A stretch of DNA of 64,000 nt, from assembly GCF_009755725.1 (NCBI RefSeq), contig NZ_CP046619.1, positions 682,001-746,000 on the forward strand, read 5' to 3'. A program made the translations under genes and the position numbers. Below the pieces are notes generated by a model, which saw nothing but the letters and a program-made list of their open reading frames with translations, was not told the DNA's origin and searched no databases. Below, piece after piece: positions 15,812 through 24,073 of this stretch. This DNA is from Diaminobutyricimonas sp. LJ205. Its GTDB lineage: Bacteria > Actinomycetota > Actinomycetes > Actinomycetales > Microbacteriaceae. Position 1 is the first letter of the stretch. Each line of letters starts with the position of its first letter.

Positions 15812-17032
15812 ATGCCAGCCGAAATCGGGCGGATCGCAATGGTGACCATGCACACTTCGCCCGCGGCGCGCCCCGGCACCGGCGACGCCGGCGGAATGAA
15901 CGTCGTCGTGCTCGCGCTTGCACGCGAACTGGCCGGCCGTGGCATCGAAGTGGACCTGATCACCCGGGCGGAATCGAACCCGGAGCCGGTTGAACTCGGC
16001 CACCGCGTGCGTCTCATCCCGATCGAGGCTGGACCCAGGCAGCCGCTGCCGAAGTCGGAACTGGCCGTGATCGGCGACGAGTTCGGTGAGGGCGTCGCCG
16101 ATGTGGCCCGACAGCGCAACTACGACGTGATCCACGCGCACTACTGGCTGAGCGGGCTGGCCACGCTGCCGGTCGCGATCGAACTCGGTGTGCCATTCGT
16201 GCAGAGCTTCCACACGCTCGCAGCGATGAAGAACAGCAGGCTCGCGCTCGATGACAGTCCCGAGCCGGAGCAACGCATGCGTGCCGAGGCATTCATCGCC
16301 GGCGAGGCGGATGCCGTCATCGCCGGGTCGTCCGCTGAGGTGCATGCGCTCATCGATCAGGTGAATGCGCCAGCCGACCGGCTGTGGGTCATCCCGCCGG
16401 GAGTCGACGCCCGCCTGTTCACTCCGCACCTGGCCGCGGCCGCGCCGGCCGTGCGGCGCTGGCTGGACATCGAGGGCGGACGACCGATCGTCGCAGTTGT
16501 CGGGCGGATCCAGCCACACAAGGGACAGGATCTCGCCCTGCACGTGCTCGCCGAACTGCGGGAGCAGTTCGGCTCCGCCCCGGCGCTGGTCATCGCCGGG
16601 GAGGCAACCCCGGGAGACGACGACTACCTGCACCGACTGCGTGAGCTCGCTGTCGAGCTGGAGGTGGCGCACGAGGTGCGCTTCGTCGGTGCGCTGGACC
16701 GCATCGAACTGGCCGAACTGTTCGCCGCGGCAGCCGTCACCCTGGTGCCCTCGCACACCGAAACCTTCGGCCTGGTTGCGCTGGAGTCGGCGGCCTGCGG
16801 CACCCCGGCGATCGGGTCGCGGTTGACCGGTCTCGCCGACTCGATTGCCGACGGCCGGTCCGGCCTGCTGATGGCATCGCGGAACCCGGCGGAGTGGGCG
16901 CGGGCGGTCGCCTCGCTGCTCGACGACTCGGACCGGCTGGCGACACTGTCGCGGGAAGCCCGGGCGCACGCGGAAACGTATTCGTGGGAGGCCGCGGCTG
17001 CGGCGCTCGTCAGCGTCTACGAATCCCTGTAG
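15812..17032 (+). CDS. mshA: D-inositol-3-phosphate glycosyltransferase-like GT4 enzyme
   Basis: 406 residues with a GT-B fold. The N-terminal MHTSPAARPGTGDAGGMNVV is the hallmark of MshA, which transfers GlcNAc from UDP-GlcNAc to inositol-3-phosphate in the first step of mycothiol synthesis. The nucleotide-sugar site is supported by VVGRIQPHKGQDL (about 228-240) and the family-typical SHTETFGLVALESAACGTPAIG with its EFG/E motif near 310-330. The gene is probably leaderless. No other mycothiol gene lies in the window. A related GT4 enzyme for glycolipids is possible but less likely given the N-terminal motif. Confidence 0.78.
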   Translation: MPAEIGRIAMVTMHTSPAARPGTGDAGGMNVVVLALARELAGRGIEVDLITRAESNPEPVELGHRVRLIPIEAGPRQPLPKSELAVIGDEFGEGVADVARQRNYDVIHAHYWLSGLATLPVAIELGVPFVQSFHTLAAMKNSRLALDDSPEPEQRMRAEAFIAGEADAVIAGSSAEVHALIDQVNAPADRLWVIPPGVDARLFTPHLAAAAPAVRRWLDIEGGRPIVAVVGRIQPHKGQDLALHVLAELREQFGSAPALVIAGEATPGDDDYLHRLRELAVELEVAHEVRFVGALDRIELAELFAAAAVTLVPSHTETFGLVALESAACGTPAIGSRLTGLADSIADGRSGLLMASRNPAEWARAVASLLDDSDRLATLSREARAHAETYSWEAAAAALVSVYESL

Positions 17033-17035
17033 CAA

Positions 17036-18445
17036 CTACCCCTCGTCGCGCCAGGTTTCCAGCAGGCGCAGCCAGATTTCGCTCACGGTCGGATAAGCCG
17101 GAACCGCGTGCCACAACCGCTCGATCGGCACCTCACCGACGACGGCGATCGTCGCGGCGTGCAAGAGTTCGCCGACGTCCTGCCCGACGAAGGTGGCCCC
17201 GAGCAGCACCTGCCGGTCGGTGTCGACGACCAGCCGCGCCTGCCCGGCGTAGTCCTTGGCGAGCAGCATGGCGCCCTGCACCTTACCGATGTCGTAGTCG
17301 ACGACGCGGACGGTGTACCCGGCCTTGCGGGCGGCGGCCTCGGTCAGGCCGACGCTGGCCACCTCGGGTTCGGTGAAGGTCACCTGCGGCACGGCCTCGT
17401 GATCAGCGGTGGCGGCGTGCGCACCCCACGGGGCGACATCGAGCGAACGGCCTGTCGCGCGGGCGGCAATCGCGTCACCGGCGACCCTCGCCTGATATTT
17501 GCCCTGATGGGTGAGCAGCGCCCGATGGGTGACATCGCCGGCCGCATACAGCCAGTCCACGCCCTGCACGCGCAGGGTGTCGTCGCAACTCAGCCAATCG
17601 CCGTCGGTCAGGCCGACGCTCTCCAGCCCGAGGCCGCCGGTGCGCGGCACCCGTCCGGTGGCGACCAGCAGTTCCTTGGCGGTCACCTCGCCGCCATCCC
17701 AATGCACGGTGACACCGCCCCCGTTTCGGCTGACCCGGGTGGGTGTGGTGTTCAGATGGACGTCGGCGCCGGCATCCCGCAGCGCCGTCGCCACCGCGTC
17801 GCCCGCAAACGGTTCCATGCGAGCCAGCAACCCGCCCCGGGAGATGACGCTCACCTTGGTGCCGAACGACGCGAACGCCGTCGCCAGTTCGGCCGCGACA
17901 ACACCGCCACCGATGATGGCGAGCGACTCGGGCGCCTCCTGCACGCTCGTCGCGTCGCTGCTAGTCCACGGCCGGGCGTCGGCGAGCCCCGGCACATCCG
18001 GCAGCAGACTGGCCGAGCCGGTGCACACGGCGACCGCGTGCCGGGCGGTCAGCACCTGCGAACCATCGCCGGTGTCGACCGTGACCTCGCGTTCGCCGGT
18101 GATCCTGGCCTGACCACGCAGCAGGTCGATGCCCGCCGACTTCAGCCAGTCGGCCTGTCCGTCGTCGTTCCAGTCGCCGGTGAACCAGTTGCGCCGCTTG
18201 AACACGGCGGCGGTGTCGACCCCGTTCGACAGCGACTCGCGGGCGCCGGGCACGCGGCGGGCCGCGGTCAGTGCCGCGCCGCTCCGCAGCAGCACCTTCG
18301 ATGGCACGCACGCCCAGTAGGAGCAACTGCCACCGACCAGGTCTTGTTCGATGATCACCACCGAGAGTCCACCCTGCGTCGCCCGGTCGGCCACGTTCTC
18401 GCCGACTGCGCCGGCCCCGATCACAATGAGGTCGTAATCCGTCAT
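17036..18445 (-). CDS. FAD-dependent pyridine nucleotide-disulfide oxidoreductase
   Basis: 469 residues of the lipoamide dehydrogenase/mercuric reductase class. It has the FAD motif VIGAGAVGENVAD near residue 8, the redox-active cysteines C41 and C46 in GGSCSYWACVPSK, the NAD(P) motif IGGGVVAAELATAF, the second FAD motif YAAGDVTHRALLTH, and a C-terminal dimerisation domain ending HAVPAYPTVSEIW. It lacks the N-terminal heavy-metal domain and the C-terminal cysteine pair of true MerA, so mercuric reductase activity is not supported. TACGGT 6 bases before the ATG predicts a leaderless mRNA. It diverges from the MerB-like gene. Confidence 0.87.
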   Translation of the reverse strand: MTDYDLIVIGAGAVGENVADRATQGGLSVVIIEQDLVGGSCSYWACVPSKVLLRSGAALTAARRVPGARESLSNGVDTAAVFKRRNWFTGDWNDDGQADWLKSAGIDLLRGQARITGEREVTVDTGDGSQVLTARHAVAVCTGSASLLPDVPGLADARPWTSSDATSVQEAPESLAIIGGGVVAAELATAFASFGTKVSVISRGGLLARMEPFAGDAVATALRDAGADVHLNTTPTRVSRNGGGVTVHWDGGEVTAKELLVATGRVPRTGGLGLESVGLTDGDWLSCDDTLRVQGVDWLYAAGDVTHRALLTHQGKYQARVAGDAIAARATGRSLDVAPWGAHAATADHEAVPQVTFTEPEVASVGLTEAAARKAGYTVRVVDYDIGKVQGAMLLAKDYAGQARLVVDTDRQVLLGATFVGQDVGELLHAATIAVVGEVPIERLWHAVPAYPTVSEIWLRLLETWRDEG

Positions 18446-18451
18446 TCGGCC

Positions 18452-18457
18452 ACCGTA
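18452..18457 (-). promoter_or_regulatory. -10 element of the flavoprotein gene (leaderless)
   Basis: Minus-strand TACGGT ends 6 bases before the ATG at 18445. The 79-base divergent gap to the MerB-like gene holds no obvious MerR-type operator with long dyad symmetry. Confidence 0.5.
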
Positions 18458-18524
18458 CGCCGGGCACCCGGCCCCGCCCAGATCGCCTCTGGCGCAGGCT
18501 GAGGGCGGAGGACATCATTGAGCC

Positions 18525-19190
18525 ATGGATCGCACCGAGGACGTGCGCTTGGCCGTCTATCGCACCTTCGCCCGCACCGGCCGCGCCCCGGAAACTGGGG
18601 AGCTGGCCGACCGGTTCGACATGCGCGAGGACGATGTGAAGGAGCGGCTGAAGATTCTGGCCGATGATCGCCACCTCGTGCTCGACGAGCGCGGCGACAT
18701 CGTGATGGCGCATCCGTTCGCCAGCGTCAACCTGGGCTTCTCGGTGATGAGCGAGGCGACCCTGTGGTGGGGCGGCTGCGCGTGGGACTCCTTCGCGGTG
18801 CCGCATCTGGTTCCGGATGCCTCGCCCTGCCTGGTCGCGACGACCTGCCCCGCCTGCGGGCAGCCGCACGCCTTCGTCGTGCACCGAGACGAGCCGCCCG
18901 CGGGGGAGCAGGTAGCGCACTTTTTGGTGCCGGCCGCGCACATCTGGGATGACGTGGTGCACACCTGCCGGAACCAGCGCCTCTTCTGCTCCGACGAGTG
19001 CGTCGACGACTGGCTGCTCGCCTCGGGCAACGAGAGGGGCTACGTCATGTCGTTGGAGACCCTGTGGGAGTTGGCCAGCGAGTGGTACGCCGGGAGGCTC
19101 GACCGTGGCTACCAGCGTCGCGAGCCGGCCGCGGCCGCCGATTACTTCCGCTCGGTCGGCCTGCGTGGACCGTTTTGGGGCCTGGACTGA
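18525..19190 (+). CDS. Alkylmercury lyase (MerB) family protein
   Basis: 221 residues. An N-terminal winged-helix-like segment (about 5-60) precedes the MerB domain. The key residues of MerB are preserved: C85 and D88 in GGCAWDSFAVP, a second cysteine in ATTCPACG, and C148 in HTCRNQRLFC. The C85-C148 spacing of 63 equals the C96-C159 spacing known in MerB. Extra cysteines C155 and C159 (FCSDEC) resemble a metal-binding knuckle. MerB cleaves carbon-mercury bonds; many chromosomal relatives are untested. GGAGGA lies 12 bases before the ATG. Without merR, merT or merA nearby, a role in organomercury resistance is unproven. Confidence 0.78.
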   Translation: MDRTEDVRLAVYRTFARTGRAPETGELADRFDMREDDVKERLKILADDRHLVLDERGDIVMAHPFASVNLGFSVMSEATLWWGGCAWDSFAVPHLVPDASPCLVATTCPACGQPHAFVVHRDEPPAGEQVAHFLVPAAHIWDDVVHTCRNQRLFCSDECVDDWLLASGNERGYVMSLETLWELASEWYAGRLDRGYQRREPAAAADYFRSVGLRGPFWGLD

Positions 19191-19208
19191 CGCGGCCTGG
19201 ACTGACGC
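19179..19208. repeat. Two tandem 15-bp copies over the stop of the MerB-like gene
   Basis: GGCCTGGACTGACGC occurs at 19179-19193 and again at 19194-19208. The first copy contains the TGA stop of the MerB-like gene, so the duplication repeats the last codons and the stop without changing the protein. Confidence 0.85.
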
Positions 19209-19212
19209 TCGG

Positions 19213-21348
19213 TCAAGGGTTTGTGATGGTGCTCGTGTGCGGGGTGTTGTCCGCGGACGTGCCGACGTAGACGGTGTACTCGCCGGACACAGGCTGGAAG
19301 CTTCGAGCGCGGTAGTCCCAGACGGCGAACGGGTGGTGAGTGGCTGCCGGGTCGATCGTGATCGACACCGGGCGGGTCTCCCCGGCGTCGAGGAACACCT
19401 TCTGGAATCCAACGAGTCGCTTCGGCGGTTGACCGTCCGAGGGGAGGCCGAGGTAGACCTGCACCACCTCCGCGCCCGCAACAGCGCCGGTGTTGGTCAC
19501 CGACGCGGTCACGGTGACGGGTGCGGTCACCCCGTCGGGTGCGTCGACCGCCACGTCGGCGAGCTCGAACGTGGTGTACGAGAGGCCGAACCCGAAACCG
19601 AACAGCGGCTCGATGCCCTGCGCCTGGAACCAGCGGTACCCCATCTCCAGTCCCTCGGAGTAGCGGATCACCGGGTAGCCGTCGCCCTCGTCCGTGCCTG
19701 GGTACCGTTCCGGGTTCTGCGCGAAGAGCGTGTCGTCTTCGGATCGCGGATAGCAGGTCGGCACCTTCCCGGAGGGATTGACGTTCCCGAAGAGCAGGTC
19801 GGCGACGACGTGTCCGTCTTCGGCGCCCTGGTTCCACACCTCAAGTACCGCCGGCGCCTGGTCGATCCACGGCATCAGCACGGGGTTGCTGTCTTTGAGC
19901 ACCACGATCGTGGTGGGGTTGATGCCGAGCAGTTCGGTCAGCATCCGGTTCTGGTCGTGGACCATGTTCGCGTCCGGTTGGTCGGCGCCCTCGGTGGCCA
20001 CCAGGCCCGCCATCAGCACCACCACGTCGGCCTCCGCGGCCGCCTGCCGGGCGGCATCCAGGTTGGAGAGGTCGTCGGCGACGGTGACCTTCATCACCCG
20101 CGCGGGCGAGCCGAGCTCGGTGAGCACATCCTGCATGCCGTCCAGCGGGGTGACGGTGTACAGCGGAGTCACCTTCGAAGAGCCGCCGCCGCCCAGGCAG
20201 GCTTCATCCACGAAGGTCGACTGGCCGATGATCACGATCGACCCGGCGCGCGGGTCCAGCGGCAGCAGGCCGTTGTCGTTCTTGAGCAGTACGGCCATCT
20301 GCGCGCCGATCGTCCGGGCGATCGCACCGTGCTTCGCAGCGTCGATCTGCCCTGGCGCATAGGGACGGTCGAACTGGCCGAAGCGGAACATCTGCGCATA
20401 CCGGCGGATCAGGGCCCGATCGACGGTTTTGATCTCGAGGCTGGTGTCGTTCAGGGCGGCTTCGATATTGGCCTGGTTCAGCCACTTCGCGTCGGGCATC
20501 TCGTGGTCGAGGCCGGCGTTCAGCGACGGCGCGGCTGACCGGGTCGACCAGAAGTCCGACTGGATGTAGCCGTCGAAGCCCCACTCCGTGCGCAGGATGT
20601 CGGTCAGGATGTGCCGATACTCGGTGGCGTAGACGCCCCGTACCCGGTTGTACGCACTCATCACCGCAGCGAGGTCGGCGTCTTTGACGACCATCTCGAA
20701 CGGCAACAGGTACAGCTCCCGCAGCACGTGCTCGTCGACCTCGACGCTGCTGCGGAACCGTTCATACTCCTGGTCGTTGACAACGTAGTGCTTGGCCATC
20801 GCGATCACATCGTGGGCCTGAATCGCCCGGGTCACCGCCACACCCATGACCCCGGTGAGGTACGGATCCTCGGAGAAGTACTCGAAGTTCCGGCCGGCGA
20901 TGGTGGTGCGATGCAGGCACAGGCCGGGACCCTCCAGCACGTGCTGGCCCAGGGTCGCGGTCTCCGAGCCGATGATGTCGCCGTATGCGTGCGCCAGCTC
21001 GGGGTCGAACCCGGCGGCGACGCCAATGGTCATCGGCAGGGATGTGGCAGGCGGACTCGGAGTACCGTCTCCCATTCCGACGCCGACGGGACCATTGGTA
21101 ATCCTGAACCGCGGGATGCCGAGCTCCTCGATCGCTGCCACGTGACGTTGCACCTGAATCTGCGCGGCAAGCTGCTCCATCGCCTCCGCGGATTCCGCTG
21201 CCTGCGCAGACAGTGCGTAGATGTCAATGGTCTCCATTGCGCCATGCAGCTGGGCGACCTTCTGTTCCAGCGTCATCGCCTGGACGAGCTTCTCGGCCCG
21301 ATCCCGAGGTGACGACGCCGCATCCTGCCAGGGAAATGTTTCAGACAC
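19213..21348 (-). CDS. Glycoside hydrolase family 3 beta-glucosidase-like enzyme
   Basis: 711 residues in the standard order of GH3 beta-glucosidases: a TIM-barrel domain, an alpha/beta sandwich, and a C-terminal fibronectin-type-III-like domain (about 590-700). The nucleophile aspartate is in WGFDGYIQSDFWS near 290; a KHYVVNDQE block precedes it, as in GH3. No signal peptide is visible, so a cytoplasmic role on imported oligosaccharides is likely. GTG start with AAGGAGAG in front. Acting alone with no sugar transporter nearby, the substrate could be a beta-glucoside, beta-xyloside or related sugar. Confidence 0.88.
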   Translation of the reverse strand: MSETFPWQDAASSPRDRAEKLVQAMTLEQKVAQLHGAMETIDIYALSAQAAESAEAMEQLAAQIQVQRHVAAIEELGIPRFRITNGPVGVGMGDGTPSPPATSLPMTIGVAAGFDPELAHAYGDIIGSETATLGQHVLEGPGLCLHRTTIAGRNFEYFSEDPYLTGVMGVAVTRAIQAHDVIAMAKHYVVNDQEYERFRSSVEVDEHVLRELYLLPFEMVVKDADLAAVMSAYNRVRGVYATEYRHILTDILRTEWGFDGYIQSDFWSTRSAAPSLNAGLDHEMPDAKWLNQANIEAALNDTSLEIKTVDRALIRRYAQMFRFGQFDRPYAPGQIDAAKHGAIARTIGAQMAVLLKNDNGLLPLDPRAGSIVIIGQSTFVDEACLGGGGSSKVTPLYTVTPLDGMQDVLTELGSPARVMKVTVADDLSNLDAARQAAAEADVVVLMAGLVATEGADQPDANMVHDQNRMLTELLGINPTTIVVLKDSNPVLMPWIDQAPAVLEVWNQGAEDGHVVADLLFGNVNPSGKVPTCYPRSEDDTLFAQNPERYPGTDEGDGYPVIRYSEGLEMGYRWFQAQGIEPLFGFGFGLSYTTFELADVAVDAPDGVTAPVTVTASVTNTGAVAGAEVVQVYLGLPSDGQPPKRLVGFQKVFLDAGETRPVSITIDPAATHHPFAVWDYRARSFQPVSGEYTVYVGTSADNTPHTSTITNP

Positions 21349-21399
21349 AGTGACTCTCCTTCACTCGATGCGATCGCGTCAGCGGTCGCAGCAATGGCG

Positions 21400-22227
21400 T
21401 CAATCCCTGCGGGTCAACGCTCCGATCAACCGCAGCAGGGTCGGCATGTCATCGGCGGACTGCTCGGCGGAGGCGGGCGCGAACGAGGCGATGCCGGCGC
21501 CGGCAACCTCGAACTTCGCGGTGAGTGCCCTGACCACCTCGAGCAGCGCGGAGGTCTGCATGCCGAACGGTTGCGGCGCGGTCAGCCCGGTGATCTCGCC
21601 GAGGTCGAGCACATCGAGGTCGATGTGGATGTACACGGAGGTGACATCCATCGCCGCCACCCGCTCGACGACCTGCTCGGCGACCAGCCCGTCCGCCGGG
21701 ATCGTCGGCAGCGCGTGTGCGTCGATGAAGGCCGACTCTTCGGGGTCGATGTCGCGCACTCCGACCAGCGCCAGTCGTTCAACCGAGGCGGTCCGCTCAG
21801 GCAGCAGCTCTGCCGGTCCATCGCCGAGGAGGGTGCGCAGTACCATGCCGCCGAAGGCGCCACTCGGCGAGGACTCGGGGGTGTTCAAGTCGGGATGCGC
21901 GTCGAACCACAGGATCGCGGCATCCGGATGCCTGAGCAACGCATGGTCGATCGCTGCGAGTTCCACGCCGCAGTCACCGCCGATGGTGACCACGCTGCCG
22001 TCCGCGTCGGCGAGCACGCGGCGGTGCCGGTTGCGGATCTCGGTGAGGGAGCTGAGCCGGTGCACCCTGGTGCCGAGGGCGTCGCCGGCCTCGAGCGGCA
22101 CGGGCACGGCATGCGTGCGGGTGGAGGGCAGATCGGCCCCGATTGCCTTCGCCCCATCGACGAGTCGCATCGCGCGCGCAGACCCCGAACCCTGCCATTG
22201 GGGCACTACGACGAACGAGGTCACCAT
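21400..22227 (-). CDS. Arginase/agmatinase-family (ureohydrolase) enzyme
   Basis: 275 residues with the metal-binding motifs of the ureohydrolase fold: GGDCGVE near 95, LWFDAHPDLNTPESS near 117 (D-A-H-x-D ligands), and IHIDLDVLDLGEITG near 205. In place of the more common GGDHS/GGNHS there is GGDCGVE, with a cysteine where the first metal ligand histidine often sits, as in some actinobacterial members. Substrate may be arginine, agmatine, formiminoglutamate or another guanidino compound. It lies 9 bases after the DUF418-like gene and is probably in one transcript with it and pspA. Confidence 0.8.
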   Translation of the reverse strand: MVTSFVVVPQWQGSGSARAMRLVDGAKAIGADLPSTRTHAVPVPLEAGDALGTRVHRLSSLTEIRNRHRRVLADADGSVVTIGGDCGVELAAIDHALLRHPDAAILWFDAHPDLNTPESSPSGAFGGMVLRTLLGDGPAELLPERTASVERLALVGVRDIDPEESAFIDAHALPTIPADGLVAEQVVERVAAMDVTSVYIHIDLDVLDLGEITGLTAPQPFGMQTSALLEVVRALTAKFEVAGAGIASFAPASAEQSADDMPTLLRLIGALTRRD

Positions 22228-22236
22228 GTCAGTTTC

Positions 22237-23277
22237 TCACTCCCTGGGACGGCTGAGCTGGCGCATGATCTTCTCGAGCGGCCCCGTACCGACCAGGACC
22301 CGCCATCCGCTGGCGAATACCAGCGACCCGACGATGAGTGCGATCAGCAGCGGCCAGCCCCGGTAGTCGATGACGATCGCGTCGCTGGCGGTCTCGACGA
22401 AGACGGCGATGGTGAGTGCGATGATCTGCCCCGTGTAGATGGTGAGCGGCATGGCGCCCGCAGCGGCGACCGGCCAGAGCACCGCCCGGAAGGCGGCACC
22501 GATGACACCGGCTCGCGGCGAGGTGACCAGCAGCAGCACCCCGAGCACGGTGAAGGCAAAGCCGCCCGAGCCAAGGATTTCGGCGAGTGTGCTGGAGTGG
22601 GCCTCGGCGGTGACATCGGGAAGGACTAGCGCCGACCCGTAGCCGAGAATCATGGCGACCAGGCCACCCGCGGTGAGGATCAGCTGGGTGCGCAGCCGGG
22701 TGAGGTCGCTGCGAGTGGCGATCAGCCCGGTGATCAACAGCGGCAGCCATACCAGCGCCGGGTAGTAGCCGGTGAGGAACCAATCCAACGGCCAGGGGTC
22801 CGTCAGCCGTTCCGAGGCGGAGGCCGCGAGCGGGGGAGCGATCAGCAGCAGCGCAGCGCCGGTGACGGCCAGCAGCAGCCGGTTCGCGAACAGCAGGGGG
22901 ATCAGCAGCAGGAACATGATCCCGTAGTAGTCGAGGATGATCGCGATCCCGTGCGGGAACAGCCAGAGGAACAGCCCGAGTGTGATGAGCGCCACCGCCC
23001 GGATGGCGATGCTGACGCGGGCGTCGGGCCGCTCGAGGTGCGGCAGCGGGGAGGCGCCGCCGGTCATCAGGCCGAGCGAGACCCCGGCGAGGGAGGCGAA
23101 CAGGATCGACGAGCGGCCGTCGACGAGCAATTCCGCCTCGTCGGGACGCGGGATGACGTGCGCGATCAGCATCCCGAGGATGGCGAGCCCGCGCGCCACG
23201 TCGACCGCGACGATGCGCCCGGTCAAGCGAGGGGGGACCGGCGCGAGCGCCGGCCTCCCCTCGCTCATCGCGGTCAC
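22237..23277 (-). CDS. DUF418/DUF1624-like polytopic membrane protein
   Basis: 346 residues with about nine hydrophobic segments. The N-terminus RIVAVDVARGLAILGMLIAH is the signature of the heparan-alpha-glucosaminide-acetyltransferase-like (DUF1624) domain that often precedes DUF418. It also resembles acyltransferase-3 proteins at the conserved histidine of helix 1. Membrane transacylation is plausible but untested. The GTG start overlaps the stop of pspA by GTGA, so translation is coupled to the envelope-stress protein. Confidence 0.7.
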   Translation of the reverse strand: MTAMSEGRPALAPVPPRLTGRIVAVDVARGLAILGMLIAHVIPRPDEAELLVDGRSSILFASLAGVSLGLMTGGASPLPHLERPDARVSIAIRAVALITLGLFLWLFPHGIAIILDYYGIMFLLLIPLLFANRLLLAVTGAALLLIAPPLAASASERLTDPWPLDWFLTGYYPALVWLPLLITGLIATRSDLTRLRTQLILTAGGLVAMILGYGSALVLPDVTAEAHSSTLAEILGSGGFAFTVLGVLLLVTSPRAGVIGAAFRAVLWPVAAAGAMPLTIYTGQIIALTIAVFVETASDAIVIDYRGWPLLIALIVGSLVFASGWRVLVGTGPLEKIMRQLSRPRE

Positions 23278-24014
23278 TGCCCTGAGGTGATGGCGCCCGG
23301 CTGTGCGCCGGCCTTCAAGGCGACGAGGCGCGCCTCAATCTCGGCCTGCTTGCCGAGGTCTTCGAGGCTGGTGAACTGGGCGTCGAGGCTGGAGGCCGCG
23401 AGCTCCTGCGCGCCGAGCACCTTGGCCTCTTCACGGCGGATCTTCTCTTCGAACCGGCCGATTTCGCTGGTCGGGTCGAGGACGTCGATGCTCTTCACCG
23501 CGTCCATGACCTGGCTCTGCGCGGCCGCGGTCTTCGACCGGGCGACGAGCTCGTCACGCTTGGCGCGCAGTTCGTTCAGCTTGGTGCGCATGGTCTCGAG
23601 GCCACGCTTGAGCTGTTCGACCACCTGCGTCTGCGACGCGATCGTCGGCTCGGCGTTCTTCGCCTCGGTCTCGGACGCCAGCTGCTTGGAGAGCGCCACC
23701 TTGGCGAGGTTGTCGAACTTGTCGGCGTCGGCGGAGTCACCGGCCGCGCGCAGTTCGTCGGCCTTGGTGCTCGCGGCCAGGGCCTTGCGGCCCCAGTCTG
23801 CGGCGGCCTGGACGTCTTCGCGGTGGTCCTGCTCAAGCAGGCGCAGGTTGCCGATGGTCTGCGCCACGGCGCTCTCGGCCTCGGCGATGCTGTTGGTGAA
23901 GTCGCGCACCAACTGGTCCAGCATCAGCTGCGGGTCTTCGGCCTGGTCGATGAGCGAGTTGATGTTGGCGCGGACCAACTGGGAGATCCGTCCAAGGATC
24001 GACTGCTTTGCCAT
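23274..24014 (-). CDS. pspA: PspA/IM30 (Vipp1) family protein
   Basis: 246 residues, almost entirely helical and heptad-rich as in ESCRT-III-related PspA proteins that coat and stabilise stressed membranes. The start LGRISQLVRANINSLIDQAEDP is the amphipathic membrane-binding helix, followed by the family motif LMLDQLVRDF. AAAGG precedes the ATG. It lies 59 bases after the TPM-domain gene and overlaps the DUF418-like gene, an arrangement that points to envelope maintenance. No PspF or PspC/ClgR partner is in the window. Confidence 0.92.
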   Translation of the reverse strand: MAKQSILGRISQLVRANINSLIDQAEDPQLMLDQLVRDFTNSIAEAESAVAQTIGNLRLLEQDHREDVQAAADWGRKALAASTKADELRAAGDSADADKFDNLAKVALSKQLASETEAKNAEPTIASQTQVVEQLKRGLETMRTKLNELRAKRDELVARSKTAAAQSQVMDAVKSIDVLDPTSEIGRFEEKIRREEAKVLGAQELAASSLDAQFTSLEDLGKQAEIEARLVALKAGAQPGAITSGQ

Positions 24015-24073
24015 GGGTTGTGCCTTTCTGATCGTTGCTGGTGGATGGTTTGTGTCCCGTTGCCGGTGATGGT

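Noticed and set aside
17036-18445. Mercuric reductase (MerA)
   Set aside because: The flavoprotein lacks the N-terminal metal domain and the C-terminal cysteine pair needed by MerA, so only a general disulfide-oxidoreductase family call is made.
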